Part shown: in pieces, positions 43,646 through 51,417 of the stretch
Position numbering within the stretch: the stretch's first letter is position 1
Layout of the letters: the number at the start of each line of letters is the position of its first letter
DNA from: JABGQS01 sp963674545
GTDB taxonomy: Bacteria; Bacillota; Clostridia; Christensenellales; SZUA-584
Length of the DNA stretch: 64,000 nucleotides
Assembly (NCBI GenBank): GCA_963674545.2
Contig: CAXXFB010000001.1
Location: forward strand, 372,001-436,000
Direction of reading: 5' to 3'
Made by a program: the position numbers and the translations under genes
Notes under the pieces: generated by a model
The model's input: only the letters and a program-made list of their open reading frames with translations
Told to the model about the DNA's origin: nothing
Database searches by the model: none

Positions 43646-43676
43646 AAAAGCACACTTTAGAATGAAGTGTGCTTTT
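43646..43676. terminator. Bidirectional terminator after HU
   Basis: AAAAGCACACTT (43646-43657) pairs with AAGTGTGCTTTT (43665-43676) around a 7-base loop, with a T run on the plus side. It also lies downstream of the converging disulfide reductase gene. Confidence 0.85.
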
Positions 43677-43698
43677 TTTATACTCTTTTATTTGTGTA

Positions 43699-44184
43699 CT
43701 ACATGAACCTTTCGAAGCGCTCTGATGAAGCCTTACATATCGGACATACTCTGGGTGGATTATCTGCCGCACAAAGATATCCGCAAACCTTGCACCTGTA
43801 TACCGGATATTTTAGACTTGGAGATGCCAGGCCGGATTCCTGCTGCTTCTTACGCTCTTCAAGCGGCGGACGCCTTTCCGGCACCTGTATCTGTTTTTCA
43901 GAATTCTCAGGAGCGGAAACATATAACGCACAGTAGCAAGCACCATATTCCGCAAGATCTGCATCTCTGTAGTCGCACGGACAGACAATATCAAGATTGT
44001 CTTCCTTTTCACCTTTATAGCGGCGGCACGGGCACGTTTCCATCCCGTATCTGTCATCGTTAGTTATCAGTCCCTGCGTTAAAAGCTCTAGGAATTCTTC
44101 ATCGCTGTTGAGTATGTACCCACTTCGTTTTGCATCTTCTTTGAGCAGCTCTAAGCGCTTTTTGACTCTTTCGCTTTTATCCAT
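43699..44184 (-). CDS. Ferredoxin:disulfide reductase catalytic chain fused to a rubredoxin domain
   Basis: The 161-residue protein fuses two redox modules. Residues ~1-95 match the catalytic chain of ferredoxin-thioredoxin reductase, with three C-x-C pairs at Cys51/53, Cys68/70 and Cys83/85, the arrangement that binds a 4Fe-4S cluster and an active-site disulfide. Residues ~128-161 form a rubredoxin-type domain with YRCKVCGY (Cys131/134) and CPIC (Cys147/150). An analogous fusion in Methanosarcina delivers ferredoxin electrons to a redoxin. The glutaredoxin gene lies 4 bases upstream, making it a likely partner. No variable chain gene is near. Confidence 0.88.
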   Translation of the reverse strand: MDKSERVKKRLELLKEDAKRSGYILNSDEEFLELLTQGLITNDDRYGMETCPCRRYKGEKEDNLDIVCPCDYRDADLAEYGACYCALYVSAPENSEKQIQVPERRPPLEERKKQQESGLASPSLKYPVYRCKVCGYLCAADNPPRVCPICKASSERFERFM

Positions 44185-44188
44185 CGTA

Positions 44189-44470
44189 TTATCCTAATAT
44201 TTTTTCGAGCTTATTACGATCGTATCCTACTATGCATTCATTTGCGCCGATAGTAACCATCGGGTAAGATTCTTCGCTGCTGTACGTCTTCTGTACTTCA
44301 AGAGTATCCTGAAGTTCTTGTCCGTCAAGCTTGTCTACGTACACGTATGAATATGCAACTTCGTTGTCATCAAGGAACTGCTTTGTCTTTTTACACCAGC
44401 CGCATGTACTTAGAGCATATAGTTTTATATCTCCGTAATTTTTCCCTTCAACTTTTGTATAATTTATCAT
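44189..44470 (-). CDS. Glutaredoxin-like protein with CGWC active site
   Basis: The 93-residue thioredoxin-fold protein has the active site CGWC at residues 23-26, a cis-Pro in SYPMVTIG and a final IVGYDRNKLEKIL. The dicysteine site and the length fit glutaredoxin or NrdH-type redoxins. ATG 44470 has a GGGGAAAG ribosome binding site; the longer frame lacks one. It probably takes electrons from the adjacent ferredoxin:disulfide reductase rather than from glutathione, for use by an unidentified reductase. Confidence 0.88.
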   Translation of the reverse strand: MINYTKVEGKNYGDIKLYALSTCGWCKKTKQFLDDNEVAYSYVYVDKLDGQELQDTLEVQKTYSSEESYPMVTIGANECIVGYDRNKLEKILG

Positions 44471-44566
44471 AAGTCTTTCCCCTTTGATTTCTTTTTTTTT
44501 AATTATAACACAATAGTTAAACCTGCAAAAGTTAATGTTATACAGATATAACAATTTGTTTACATG

Positions 44567-44595
44567 TTGATAATGCATATAAGCTATGATAGAAT
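44567..44595 (+). promoter_or_regulatory. Promoter of the ABC exporter operon
   Basis: TTGATA (44567-44572), a 17-base spacer and TAGAAT (44590-44595) lie about 36 bases upstream of the ATG at 44631. Confidence 0.65.
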
Positions 44596-44630
44596 TGCGA
44601 ATATGTAAAAAACTAACTTTGGAGGGCAGA

Positions 44631-45554
44631 ATGAAAGATATCATTGTTTTAAAATCCCTTTCAAAAGACTACGGAGACATAAACGCTGTTAATGAGATTT
44701 CTTTCTCAATAAAAGAAGGCTCCTTTTTTGCGTTTCTTGGGCCAAATGGCGCCGGTAAGTCTACAACGATTAACATCTTGTGTACGCTTCTTGATAAGAC
44801 GTCCGGTTACGCTTCGGTCGATGGGCATGAGTTAGGCAAAGATGATAAGCTTGTACGTGAAAAAATAGGAGTTGTTTTTCAGGATTCTGTTCTTGATTCA
44901 CTGCTGACTGTGAGGGAAAACCTGGAAACAAGAGCAGCCTTTTACGGATTGAAAGGCAAAGAATTTGATAACAAGCTCAGTGAGATAGCGCAAGCAACAG
45001 GCATAAGCGACTTCCTTAGAAGGCGTTATGGCAAACTTTCAGGTGGCCAGCGCAGAAGAGCCGATATCGCACGCGCACTTATAAACACGCCAAAAGTCCT
45101 GTTCCTTGATGAGCCTACTACAGGTCTTGATCCGCATACACGCAAAAGTGTATGGAGAACTGTAAAGAATCTTCAGGAAGAAAAGAAAGTAACGGTATTT
45201 CTTACAACACATTACATGGAGGAAGCAGCGGAAGCGGACGATGTCGCTATCATAGACAACGGCAGGATAGTGGCTCAAGGCTCCCCCGCTCAGCTCAGGA
45301 TAAAATACAGTACTGATATGCTTAAAGTTATACCCAAGAGTATTGAGAACTATGAAACTTATCTTAAAAAAGAAAAGCTTGAGTTCGAAAATGACCGCGG
45401 CGTGTTGATAATTCCTGTGCAAAGCAGTATAGAAGCGCTCGATATCCTCAAAAAAACTGAGAGCATGATAGAAAACTTCGAGGTCGTACGCGGCAATATG
45501 GACGATGTGTTCCTCAACATTGCCGGCCACCGTATACATAAGGAGGAAGAATAG
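44631..45554 (+). CDS. ABC transporter ATP-binding protein, drug-export (DrrA-like) type
   Basis: The 307-residue ATPase has Walker A GPNGAGKST, Q-loop VFQDSVLDSLLTVRENL, signature LSGGQRRRADIARAL, Walker B VLFLDEPTTGLDP and the switch His in LTTHYMEEA. A C-terminal extension of ~90 residues resembles DrrA/NodI-type exporters. ATG 44631 follows GGAGG; the frame from 44586 lacks one. The stop abuts the start of the permease gene, so the two form one exporter. The cargo is unknown. Confidence 0.92.
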   Translation: MKDIIVLKSLSKDYGDINAVNEISFSIKEGSFFAFLGPNGAGKSTTINILCTLLDKTSGYASVDGHELGKDDKLVREKIGVVFQDSVLDSLLTVRENLETRAAFYGLKGKEFDNKLSEIAQATGISDFLRRRYGKLSGGQRRRADIARALINTPKVLFLDEPTTGLDPHTRKSVWRTVKNLQEEKKVTVFLTTHYMEEAAEADDVAIIDNGRIVAQGSPAQLRIKYSTDMLKVIPKSIENYETYLKKEKLEFENDRGVLIIPVQSSIEALDILKKTESMIENFEVVRGNMDDVFLNIAGHRIHKEEE

Positions 45555-46436
45555 ATGAACAATTCACTCTCCAGTCTGGTTATGCGCAATATAAAAGTAT
45601 ACTACCGAGACAAGGTATCTGTCTTCTTTTCCTTTCTTTCTATACTGATCATCATAATGCTGTATGCGCTTTTCCTTGGCAACATACAAGTAGATGCTAT
45701 TAAAAGCACTGCCGGTGATGTGCAAGGTATCAGGTATTTGGTAGACACTTGGATAATGGCCGGAATAATTGCCATAAGCAGCGTAACGATTTCTCTTGGG
45801 GCTCTTGGGACAATGGTAGACGATCAGCATAAAAAAATATTAAGAGACTTTGTTGTGGCGCCTATAAAGAAGACCAGGATAGTTGCCAGTTACATATTAT
45901 CGACTTGGATAATTGCACTGGTTGTCGGGCTGTTTACCTTTGTTCTTGCCGAACTTTATATTTTTATAAGCGGCGGAGAGTTTGTTACTTTCCCACAGTT
46001 TTTAAAGATTTTAGGAATAATGCTGCTATGCATTTTCTCTTCTGCCTCTATAATGTTTTTTATAGCATCGTTTATAAAAACTGCAAATGCTTTTGCAACG
46101 CTAAGCACGATAGTCGGCACTATGATCGGCTTTCTTGCAGGTATATACGTTCCTATGGGAGTGCTGCCAAGCGCTATTCAGACAGTAATTAAATTTGTTC
46201 CTGTCTCACACGGAGCTGTGCTTTTAAGACAGGTGCTTATGGAAAAACCATTGGACAATGTTTTTGCAATGGCGCCAGCTGCAGCCAAGACACATTATAT
46301 GGAGTTTAACGGGGTCATGTTTAAGGCTGGCGACAGCGAAATATCTGTTGCCTTAATGCTTCTTGTTTTGGCTGGTTCCGGGCTGTTGTTCTTCATTCTT
46401 TCAGTATTCAGAGCCTCCCGTATGAAGGTTAAATAA
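45555..46436 (+). CDS. ABC-2 type permease
   Basis: The 293-residue membrane protein has about six helices and the ABC-2 permease pattern: a cytoplasmic MNNSLSSLVMRNIKVYYRDKVSVFFSF start, a large loop after the first helix, and GIYVPMGVLPSAIQTVIKFVPVSHGAVLLRQ in the C-terminal part. It pairs with the ATPase encoded directly upstream. AAGGAGG is located at the end of that gene. Confidence 0.92.
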   Translation: MNNSLSSLVMRNIKVYYRDKVSVFFSFLSILIIIMLYALFLGNIQVDAIKSTAGDVQGIRYLVDTWIMAGIIAISSVTISLGALGTMVDDQHKKILRDFVVAPIKKTRIVASYILSTWIIALVVGLFTFVLAELYIFISGGEFVTFPQFLKILGIMLLCIFSSASIMFFIASFIKTANAFATLSTIVGTMIGFLAGIYVPMGVLPSAIQTVIKFVPVSHGAVLLRQVLMEKPLDNVFAMAPAAAKTHYMEFNGVMFKAGDSEISVALMLLVLAGSGLLFFILSVFRASRMKVK

Positions 46437-46462
46437 ACATCTATTAGTATAAAAGTTCTATA

Positions 46463-46555
46463 TTGTTATTGTATGATAATTAAGGTATAATATGGTACGA
46501 AATAATCATAGTATAAATCTAATTGCGGCGCTTTTTTATAAATTGCGCTGTTTTT
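46463..46555 (+). other. Orphan promoter-plus-hairpin unit (candidate small RNA) or operon terminator
   Basis: TTGTTA (46463-46468), 17 bases and TATAAT (46486-46491) form a promoter with no obvious gene behind it. About 30 bases after the predicted start, CGGCGC (46526-46531) pairs with GCGCTG (46545-46550), one G-U pair, followed by TTTTT. A transcript of about 60 bases would result. The hairpin may simply end the ABC operon. The rest of the gap up to 46637 shows nothing recognisable. Confidence 0.35.
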
Positions 46556-46637
46556 AGTTTTAAATGCCTAGATTTCCATTATTAAAACATTATTTCTTTT
46601 ACAATGCTATATTATGTTATTACTGTCATTACCTTCA

Positions 46638-46666
46638 TTGACTTTGCATTTTGATAGGAATAAAAT
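46638..46666 (+). promoter_or_regulatory. Promoter of the cytidylate-kinase-like gene
   Basis: TTGACT (46638-46643), 17 bases, TAAAAT (46661-46666), 37 bases upstream of the ATG. Confidence 0.65.
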
Positions 46667-46703
46667 TAAGATGTAAAAAGAATATTGAAAGGAGATTAGG
46701 ATT

Positions 46704-47345
46704 ATGGCTATTATTACTGTATCTCGTGAGTATGGCAGTGAAGGTACGAAAATAGGCAAAAACTTATCTGAATCACTTGATTATCTTCTTGTGGACAAAG
46801 AGCTGATCGGTGAAGTCCTTGATAAGTATGGATTGATCACTTTCAATGAGGTAATAGAAGAAAAGCATAGTATTTGGGACAGGTATACTTATGAGAATTT
46901 ACAAATCGTAGATATGCTATCCCGTACGATGATGGCATTTGCTTCTCTTGACAACTGTGTTATCTTAGGGCGCGGCGGATTTTATGTACTGAATAAATAT
47001 GAAAATGTACTTAATATTTTGATTAGGGCTCCTTTTGAAAAACGTATAGAGAACATAATATTGAGAAAAGAAGCCAAAGATATAAAATCTGCAACAAAAC
47101 TTTTACTGGAAAAAGATAAGCTGCGCTCAGCATTCATCAGAATATTTTATGGCGTACACTGTAAAGACACCGACATGTATAACCTTGTACTTGACACAAG
47201 CAAGATTAGAAATGATACGGCTGTTAAGTGGGTTTCTGAAGCTGCCGCAGAAATCGACGCTGCTGATATCGATATGAAAAAAAGTACGCTGGGACTGAAA
47301 ATAGATGGAATTTTAGCAGAAACAATCAAGTCCGTTCTGAAATGA
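46704..47345 (+). CDS. Cytidylate kinase-like family protein
   Basis: The 213-residue P-loop kinase-like protein starts MAIITVSREYGSEGTKIGKNLSESL, the diagnostic start of the cytidylate kinase-like family (usually SREYGSGG), and contains ILGRGGFYVL and a lid segment. In this family the first Gly pair of the P-loop is often altered, as here (SEGTK), and the true substrate is unclear; dedicated Cmk is normally elsewhere. GAAAGGAG precedes the ATG. A long-stem terminator follows. Confidence 0.85.
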   Translation: MAIITVSREYGSEGTKIGKNLSESLDYLLVDKELIGEVLDKYGLITFNEVIEEKHSIWDRYTYENLQIVDMLSRTMMAFASLDNCVILGRGGFYVLNKYENVLNILIRAPFEKRIENIILRKEAKDIKSATKLLLEKDKLRSAFIRIFYGVHCKDTDMYNLVLDTSKIRNDTAVKWVSEAAAEIDAADIDMKKSTLGLKIDGILAETIKSVLK

Positions 47346-47362
47346 CACTTTAGTATCTATTT

Positions 47363-47394
47363 AGACCTTCGGGATATCTCCTGAAGGTCTTTTT
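47363..47394 (+). terminator. Terminator of the cytidylate-kinase-like gene
   Basis: AGACCTTCGGGA (47363-47374) pairs with TCCTGAAGGTCT (47379-47390), loop TATC, one G-U pair, followed by TTTTC. Confidence 0.9.
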
Positions 47395-47400
47395 CATTCT

Positions 47401-47437
47401 AAAAAAATATATCACCATTATCATATATGATGATATA
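47401..47437 (-). terminator. Terminator of the tRNA cluster
   Basis: On the minus strand TATATCATCA (47437-47428) pairs with TGGTGATATA (47417-47408), with one G-U pair, followed by TTTTTTT. The same pairing is poorer on the plus strand (C-A mismatch), which assigns it to the tRNA transcript. Confidence 0.75.
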
Positions 47438-47456
47438 CTTCTAAAAATTGAATCTT

Positions 47457-47544
47457 TGGTGCCGAAGACCGGACTTGAACCGGTACAGTGGAAACCACCG
47501 CGGGATTTTAAGTCCCGTGCGTCTGCCAATTCCGCCACTTCGGC
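47457..47544 (-). tRNA. tRNA-Leu (anticodon TAA)
   Basis: The 88-base tRNA has acceptor GCCGAAG/CTTCGGC, an anticodon loop CTTAAAA with TAA, a long variable arm (class II), T-loop GGTTCAAGTCC, and an encoded CCA. It is last in the five-tRNA cluster. Confidence 0.97.
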
Positions 47545-47584
47545 ATATAGATGTACGGACTTCCTTAAAAAGAAAGCCCGCTTC

Positions 47585-47659
47585 TGGAGGCGCCACCCGG
47601 ATTTGAACCGGGGCGTGAGGATTTTGCAGACCCTTGCCTTACCACTTGGCTATGGCGCC
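47585..47659 (-). tRNA. tRNA-Cys (anticodon GCA)
   Basis: The 75-base tRNA has acceptor GGCGCCA, anticodon loop GTCTGCAAA with GCA, T-loop GGTTCAAATCC and an encoded TCCA end (U discriminator, an identity element for CysRS). Confidence 0.97.
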
Positions 47660-47692
47660 GCAGTTTTTGATTTTCTTATTTAAAAAACAATT

Positions 47693-47767
47693 TGGAGCGG
47701 AAGACGAGATTCGAACTCGCGACTTCGACCTTGGCAAGGTCGCACTCTACCACTGAGTCACTCCCGC
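47693..47767 (-). tRNA. tRNA-Gly (anticodon GCC)
   Basis: The 75-base tRNA has acceptor GCGGGAG, anticodon stem-loop CGACCTTGCCAAGGTCG with GCC, T-loop AGTTCGAATCT and encoded CCA. Confidence 0.97.
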
Positions 47768-47779
47768 ATAAAAAAACAA

Positions 47780-47856
47780 TGGCGACCCGGAAGAGACTCG
47801 AACTCTCGACCTCTAGCGTGACAGGCTAGCGTTCTAACCAACTGAACTACCGGGCC
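47780..47856 (-). tRNA. tRNA-Asp (anticodon GTC)
   Basis: The 77-base tRNA has acceptor GGCCCGG/CCGGGTC with one G-U pair, anticodon loop CTGTCAC with GTC, T-loop AGTTCGAGTCT, G discriminator and encoded CCA. Confidence 0.97.
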
Positions 47857-47899
47857 ATATGGATAAGCGGCTCTTAAAATAAGCCGCCTATCATATCTT

Positions 47900-47975
47900 T
47901 GGTGGGAACAACTGGGCTCGAACCAGTGACCCCTTGCTTGTAAGGCAAGTGCTCTCCCAGCTGAGCTATGCTCCC
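47900..47975 (-). tRNA. tRNA-Val (anticodon TAC)
   Basis: The 76-base tRNA has acceptor GGGAGCA, anticodon stem-loop CTTGC/CTTACAA/GCAAG with TAC, T-loop TGGTTCGAGCCC and encoded CCA. It is the first tRNA after the cluster promoter. Confidence 0.97.
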
Positions 47976-48008
47976 ACGCGCTGGGCTGTAAATTAACAGT
48001 GCCTGCGT

Positions 48009-48037
48009 ATTGTATAATAGACTTGGTTGACTGTCAA
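48009..48037 (-). promoter_or_regulatory. Promoter of the tRNA cluster
   Basis: The minus strand has TTGACA (48037-48032), 17 bases, then TACAAT (48014-48009), about 34 bases upstream of tRNA-Val. Confidence 0.75.
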
Positions 48038-48119
48038 AATTCAATTTTTACGATTAATCGCAAATATGTTCATATTGCTCTGTATTAGTCGATTTTACGC
48101 CTATTTACAGGCAATATTG

Positions 48120-48734
48120 CTATCTGCGCTTTTCTAGCTCTGCAAACACTTCTGACGGCGTAAGGCCTCTTTCGCTTAGCATAACAAGAAGATGATATAG
48201 CAGGTCTGCACTTTCCAGACGTATCTCTTCAGCAACGCCGTTCTTTGCAGCTATGATTACTTCTGCGCTCTCTTCCCCAACTTTTTTGAGTATCTTGTCT
48301 ATTCCTTTATCGAAAAGGTAGTTAGTATAGGAACCTTCCTTTGGATTTGTTTTCCTGTCTTCGATGACGCTGAACAATTCATCTATAACAGCGTATCCGC
48401 CGCTGTAATCCGCCTGCCCCAGTAAACTATCGAAGAAGCATGAATAAGCGCCTGTATGGCACGCTGGGCCCTTCTGAGAGACTATTGCAAGCAGTGTGTC
48501 TCCGTCACAGTCGATCTTAAGCTCGTGTACCGTCTGAATGTTGCCCGAAGTCTCGCCTTTCAGCCAAAGTTTCTGTCTGCTTCTCGAGAAATAAACCATG
48601 TTGCCGGTTTCCTGTGTTTTTGCTATTGATTCTTCATTCATATATGCAAGCATTAGAACTGCATGCGTTTTTACGTCCTGAACAACTACCGGCACAAGGC
48701 CCTTTTCATCAAATTTGATTTTTGATATATCCAT
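48120..48734 (-). CDS. hisI: HisIE, bifunctional phosphoribosyl-AMP cyclohydrolase / phosphoribosyl-ATP pyrophosphatase
   Basis: The 204-residue fusion catalyses steps 2 and 3 of histidine synthesis. The N-terminal HisI half (~1-105) has SRQKLWLKGETSGN, CDGDTLLA and GPACHTGAYSCF with zinc/magnesium ligands. The C-terminal HisE half (~115-204) has FDKGIDKILKKVGEESAEVIIAAKN and the E-x-x-E helices of all-alpha NTP pyrophosphatases. It is the final gene of the operon, 12 bases after hisF. Confidence 0.96.
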   Translation of the reverse strand: MDISKIKFDEKGLVPVVVQDVKTHAVLMLAYMNEESIAKTQETGNMVYFSRSRQKLWLKGETSGNIQTVHELKIDCDGDTLLAIVSQKGPACHTGAYSCFFDSLLGQADYSGGYAVIDELFSVIEDRKTNPKEGSYTNYLFDKGIDKILKKVGEESAEVIIAAKNGVAEEIRLESADLLYHLLVMLSERGLTPSEVFAELEKRR

Positions 48735-48746
48735 TTTTTCTCCTCT

Positions 48747-49508
48747 TTATATCCTTACCGGAATCTTTTCTTTCAAAAAATAGTCTTTTACATCTTTTAC
48801 AGTATAGTCGCCGTAGTGAAAAATAGAAGCAACGAGGACAGCATCTGCTCCTCCGTCTGTAAGCACCTCTTTGAAATGTTCCATCTTTCCGGCACCGCCG
48901 GAAGCGATTACCGGAATTCCTACAATATCTGAAACGGCCCTTGTTGCCGGAATGTCGTATCCGTCTTTAGTGCCGTCAGTATCCATGCTTGTAAGCAGTA
49001 TCTCCCCCGCGCCCATCTTTTCCGCAAGCGCTGCCCATTCGAGCAAATCTCTGCCTGTGTTTACACGACCGCCGTTAAGGAACACGTCCCAGCCTGATTT
49101 ATCTTTCCTTAATTTTGCGTCTATTGCGCACACCACGCACTGGCTGCCGAACTTTTCTGCTGCTTCGCTTATCAGTGTTGGGTTCTTTAGTGCAGCCGAA
49201 TTCACAGATATCTTGTCAGCGCCCTGCTTGAGCATACTGCGGAAGTCATCAACTGTCCTTATTCCGCCTCCGACTGTCAGAGGTATAAAGACCTCTTCAG
49301 CTGTTCTTGCAACAACATCGCTCATTATACTGCGTTCGTGTGCAGATGCAGTTATATCAAGGAACACTAGCTCATCGGCGCCCGCTTCGTTAAAAGCTTT
49401 CGCCATTTCAACAGGGTCACCTGCATCTCTAATATCTATGAAGTTTACTCCCTTAACAACACGCCCTGCGTGCACGTCAAGACACGGTATTATTCTCTTT
49501 GACAGCAT
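48747..49508 (-). CDS. hisF: HisF, imidazole glycerol phosphate synthase cyclase subunit
   Basis: The 253-residue TIM barrel uses ammonia from HisH to make imidazole glycerol phosphate and AICAR. It begins MLSKRIIPCLDVHAGRVVKGVNF with catalytic Asp11, and holds Asp130 equivalent in VVCAIDAK; GGGIR and SGGAGKMEHF bind the phosphates. Its start overlaps the hisA stop by one base. Confidence 0.97.
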   Translation of the reverse strand: MLSKRIIPCLDVHAGRVVKGVNFIDIRDAGDPVEMAKAFNEAGADELVFLDITASAHERSIMSDVVARTAEEVFIPLTVGGGIRTVDDFRSMLKQGADKISVNSAALKNPTLISEAAEKFGSQCVVCAIDAKLRKDKSGWDVFLNGGRVNTGRDLLEWAALAEKMGAGEILLTSMDTDGTKDGYDIPATRAVSDIVGIPVIASGGAGKMEHFKEVLTDGGADAVLVASIFHYGDYTVKDVKDYFLKEKIPVRI

Positions 49509-50221
49509 TATTTTTCTCCGATTTCTATTGCTCGTTTTAAATCTATGCTTCCCGAATAGAGAGCCTTGCCTATAATAACCCCTGAAGCTCCGGTCGGCAG
49601 AAGGTCTTCTACGTCTTTAATATTGCTCATTCCACCGGAAGCTATTATATTCATTCCGGTTTTCTTCACCATATTCATTGTGGATTCAATATTCGGCCCA
49701 GTCATCATGCCGTCTCGATTTATGTCAGTGTAGATTACTGTATTTACGCCTCTTCGCTTCATATCAAGCGCCAGCGCCACTGGGTCAGCATCCGTATCTG
49801 AAGCCCATCCACGTGTCGCGACTTTTCCGTCTTTCGCATCTATGCCTGCAACTATACGTCCCGGATACTTTGAAGCTGCCTCACTTACGAGCTCCGGATT
49901 TTCGAATGCAGCAGTTCCGATTATCACACGGGTTATTCCCATGTTCAGCCGCTCTTTGATATCTTCCAAGTTTCTTATACCTCCGCCAAGCTGCATAGGT
50001 ATTTTTAGAACGTTTAGTATTTCTTCGACTGTATCATGGTTGGAAAACTCTCCGGCGAAAGCAGCGTCCAGGTCTACAACATGAAGAAACTTAGCTCCCA
50101 TGCTCTGCCACTTTTGCGCCATTTCACTCGGTTTGCCGTATTGCGTGGCTTTGTCCATATCGCCCTTCTGCAGCCTTACGCACGTACCATTCTTTATATC
50201 TATTGCCGGGTATATCTTCAT
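49508..50221 (-). CDS. hisA: HisA, ProFAR isomerase
   Basis: The 237-residue TIM barrel is homologous to HisF and isomerises ProFAR to PRFAR. It starts MKIYPAIDIKNGTCVRL with catalytic Asp8, and has QLGGGIRN, IYTDINRDGMMTG with the second catalytic Asp, and ASGGMSNIKD. It overlaps hisH by 4 bases and hisF by one. Confidence 0.97.
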   Translation of the reverse strand: MKIYPAIDIKNGTCVRLQKGDMDKATQYGKPSEMAQKWQSMGAKFLHVVDLDAAFAGEFSNHDTVEEILNVLKIPMQLGGGIRNLEDIKERLNMGITRVIIGTAAFENPELVSEAASKYPGRIVAGIDAKDGKVATRGWASDTDADPVALALDMKRRGVNTVIYTDINRDGMMTGPNIESTMNMVKKTGMNIIASGGMSNIKDVEDLLPTGASGVIIGKALYSGSIDLKRAIEIGEK

Positions 50222-50820
50222 TTTAACTCTCCAAAGTTCTTAAGCATTGCCAAGCCGACGTCACCGCTCTTTTCGGGATGGAACTGCAGACCGAAAATAT
50301 TGTCTTTCTGCACAGCTGCAGTAAACTTATATCCATATTCCGCTTCGCCGATGACGTATTCATCCGGCACATCGCTCGCATGATATGAATGCACGAAATA
50401 TACATACTTTTCGATACCGCTATTTTTAAAGAGCGCATTATCTTTTATTATCAGATTGTTCCAGCCCATATGAGGCACTTTTAAGCCTTCAACCTCGAAT
50501 CTCTTAACAATGCCCGGCACAAGCCCTAACCCTTCGTATACACCGTTCTCGAAGCTCTTATCGAACAATAGCTGCATCCCTAAGCAAATACCTATGAAAG
50601 GCTTGCCCTTTTCTATCTCACTTAGCATGACTTCCTGTACCCCCGATTCAAACAGGTTTTTTGCTGCGTCTGCAAAAGCGCCCACGCCCGGAAGCACTAT
50701 ATGACTGGCATTCATCAAGTCGTTTTTATTGCTTGTAATGGCAGCTTCAAAGCCAAGGAATTCAAATGCTTTCTGAACGCTTCTAAGGTTGCCCATGCCG
50801 TAGTCTATTATCTGTATCAC
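50218..50820 (-). CDS. hisH: HisH, imidazole glycerol phosphate synthase glutaminase subunit
   Basis: The 200-residue class I amidotransferase supplies ammonia to HisF. The nucleophile elbow GICLGMQLLF, LPGVGAF near the N-terminus, and the catalytic His-Glu in QFHPEKSG are visible. It lies 2 bases after hisB and overlaps hisA. Confidence 0.97.
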   Translation of the reverse strand: MIQIIDYGMGNLRSVQKAFEFLGFEAAITSNKNDLMNASHIVLPGVGAFADAAKNLFESGVQEVMLSEIEKGKPFIGICLGMQLLFDKSFENGVYEGLGLVPGIVKRFEVEGLKVPHMGWNNLIIKDNALFKNSGIEKYVYFVHSYHASDVPDEYVIGEAEYGYKFTAAVQKDNIFGLQFHPEKSGDVGLAMLKNFGELK

Positions 50821-50822
50821 TC

Positions 50823-51407
50823 TTACAACACTCCTTTCGTGGAAGGAATACCTTCTTCTCTTGGGTCTATCTGGAGCGCAAACCTTACAGCGCGGCCAAG
50901 AGCCTTGAAAACCGCTTCAATCATGTGGTGATTATTAGTTCCGTAAAGCACGCTTATGTGCAGCGTTATGCCTGCCGAAGATGACAGCGCCCTGAAGAAC
51001 TCTTCGAAAATCTGTACCGGCATCCCGCCGACTTCCTGCTCATAGCACTCTACGCTGTATTGCAGGAAACCTCTTCCGGAAAAATCCAGGCTTACCATAG
51101 CAAGCGCTTCGTCCATCGGGATGAATTGTGTCGAATATCTATAGATCCCTTTTTTGTCACCTATTGCTTTTGCCAAGGCCTGACCAAGCACTATACCCAC
51201 GTCTTCCACTGTGTGATGTTCGTCCACACAAAGGTCTCCTTTAACATTCAGCGACAGACCAAGCTTTCCCTGCTTCGCAAACAAGTCCAGCATGTGGTCA
51301 AAGAAGCCTATTCCCGTTGATACTTCTCTTACACTTGCATCATCTATATTCAGTTCAAGTTCTATTTTTGTTTCTTTTGTATCCCTTTTTATACTGGCTG
51401 TTCTCAT
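50823..51407 (-). CDS. hisB: HisB, imidazoleglycerol-phosphate dehydratase
   Basis: The 194-residue manganese enzyme is the monofunctional dehydratase, without the phosphatase domain of enterobacteria. Metal-binding motifs GIGFFDHMLD, DEHHTVEDVG, GTNNHHMIEAVFK are present. I place the start at ATG 51407, which has AGGAGG 6 bases upstream; the longer frame from 51428 would overlap the end of hisD. No histidinol phosphatase or hisC gene is in this operon, so these must be elsewhere. Confidence 0.96.
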   Translation of the reverse strand: MRTASIKRDTKETKIELELNIDDASVREVSTGIGFFDHMLDLFAKQGKLGLSLNVKGDLCVDEHHTVEDVGIVLGQALAKAIGDKKGIYRYSTQFIPMDEALAMVSLDFSGRGFLQYSVECYEQEVGGMPVQIFEEFFRALSSSAGITLHISVLYGTNNHHMIEAVFKALGRAVRFALQIDPREEGIPSTKGVL

Positions 51408-51417
51408 AACAGGCCTC

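Noticed and set aside
46492..46557. A 21-codon frame starting just after the orphan -10 box
   Set aside because: Its ATG begins immediately after the -10 and would be upstream of the transcript start, with no ribosome binding site.
47457..47975. tRNA genes as a possible phage or island attachment site
   Set aside because: No integrase gene and no repeated tRNA 3' end are visible in the flanks.
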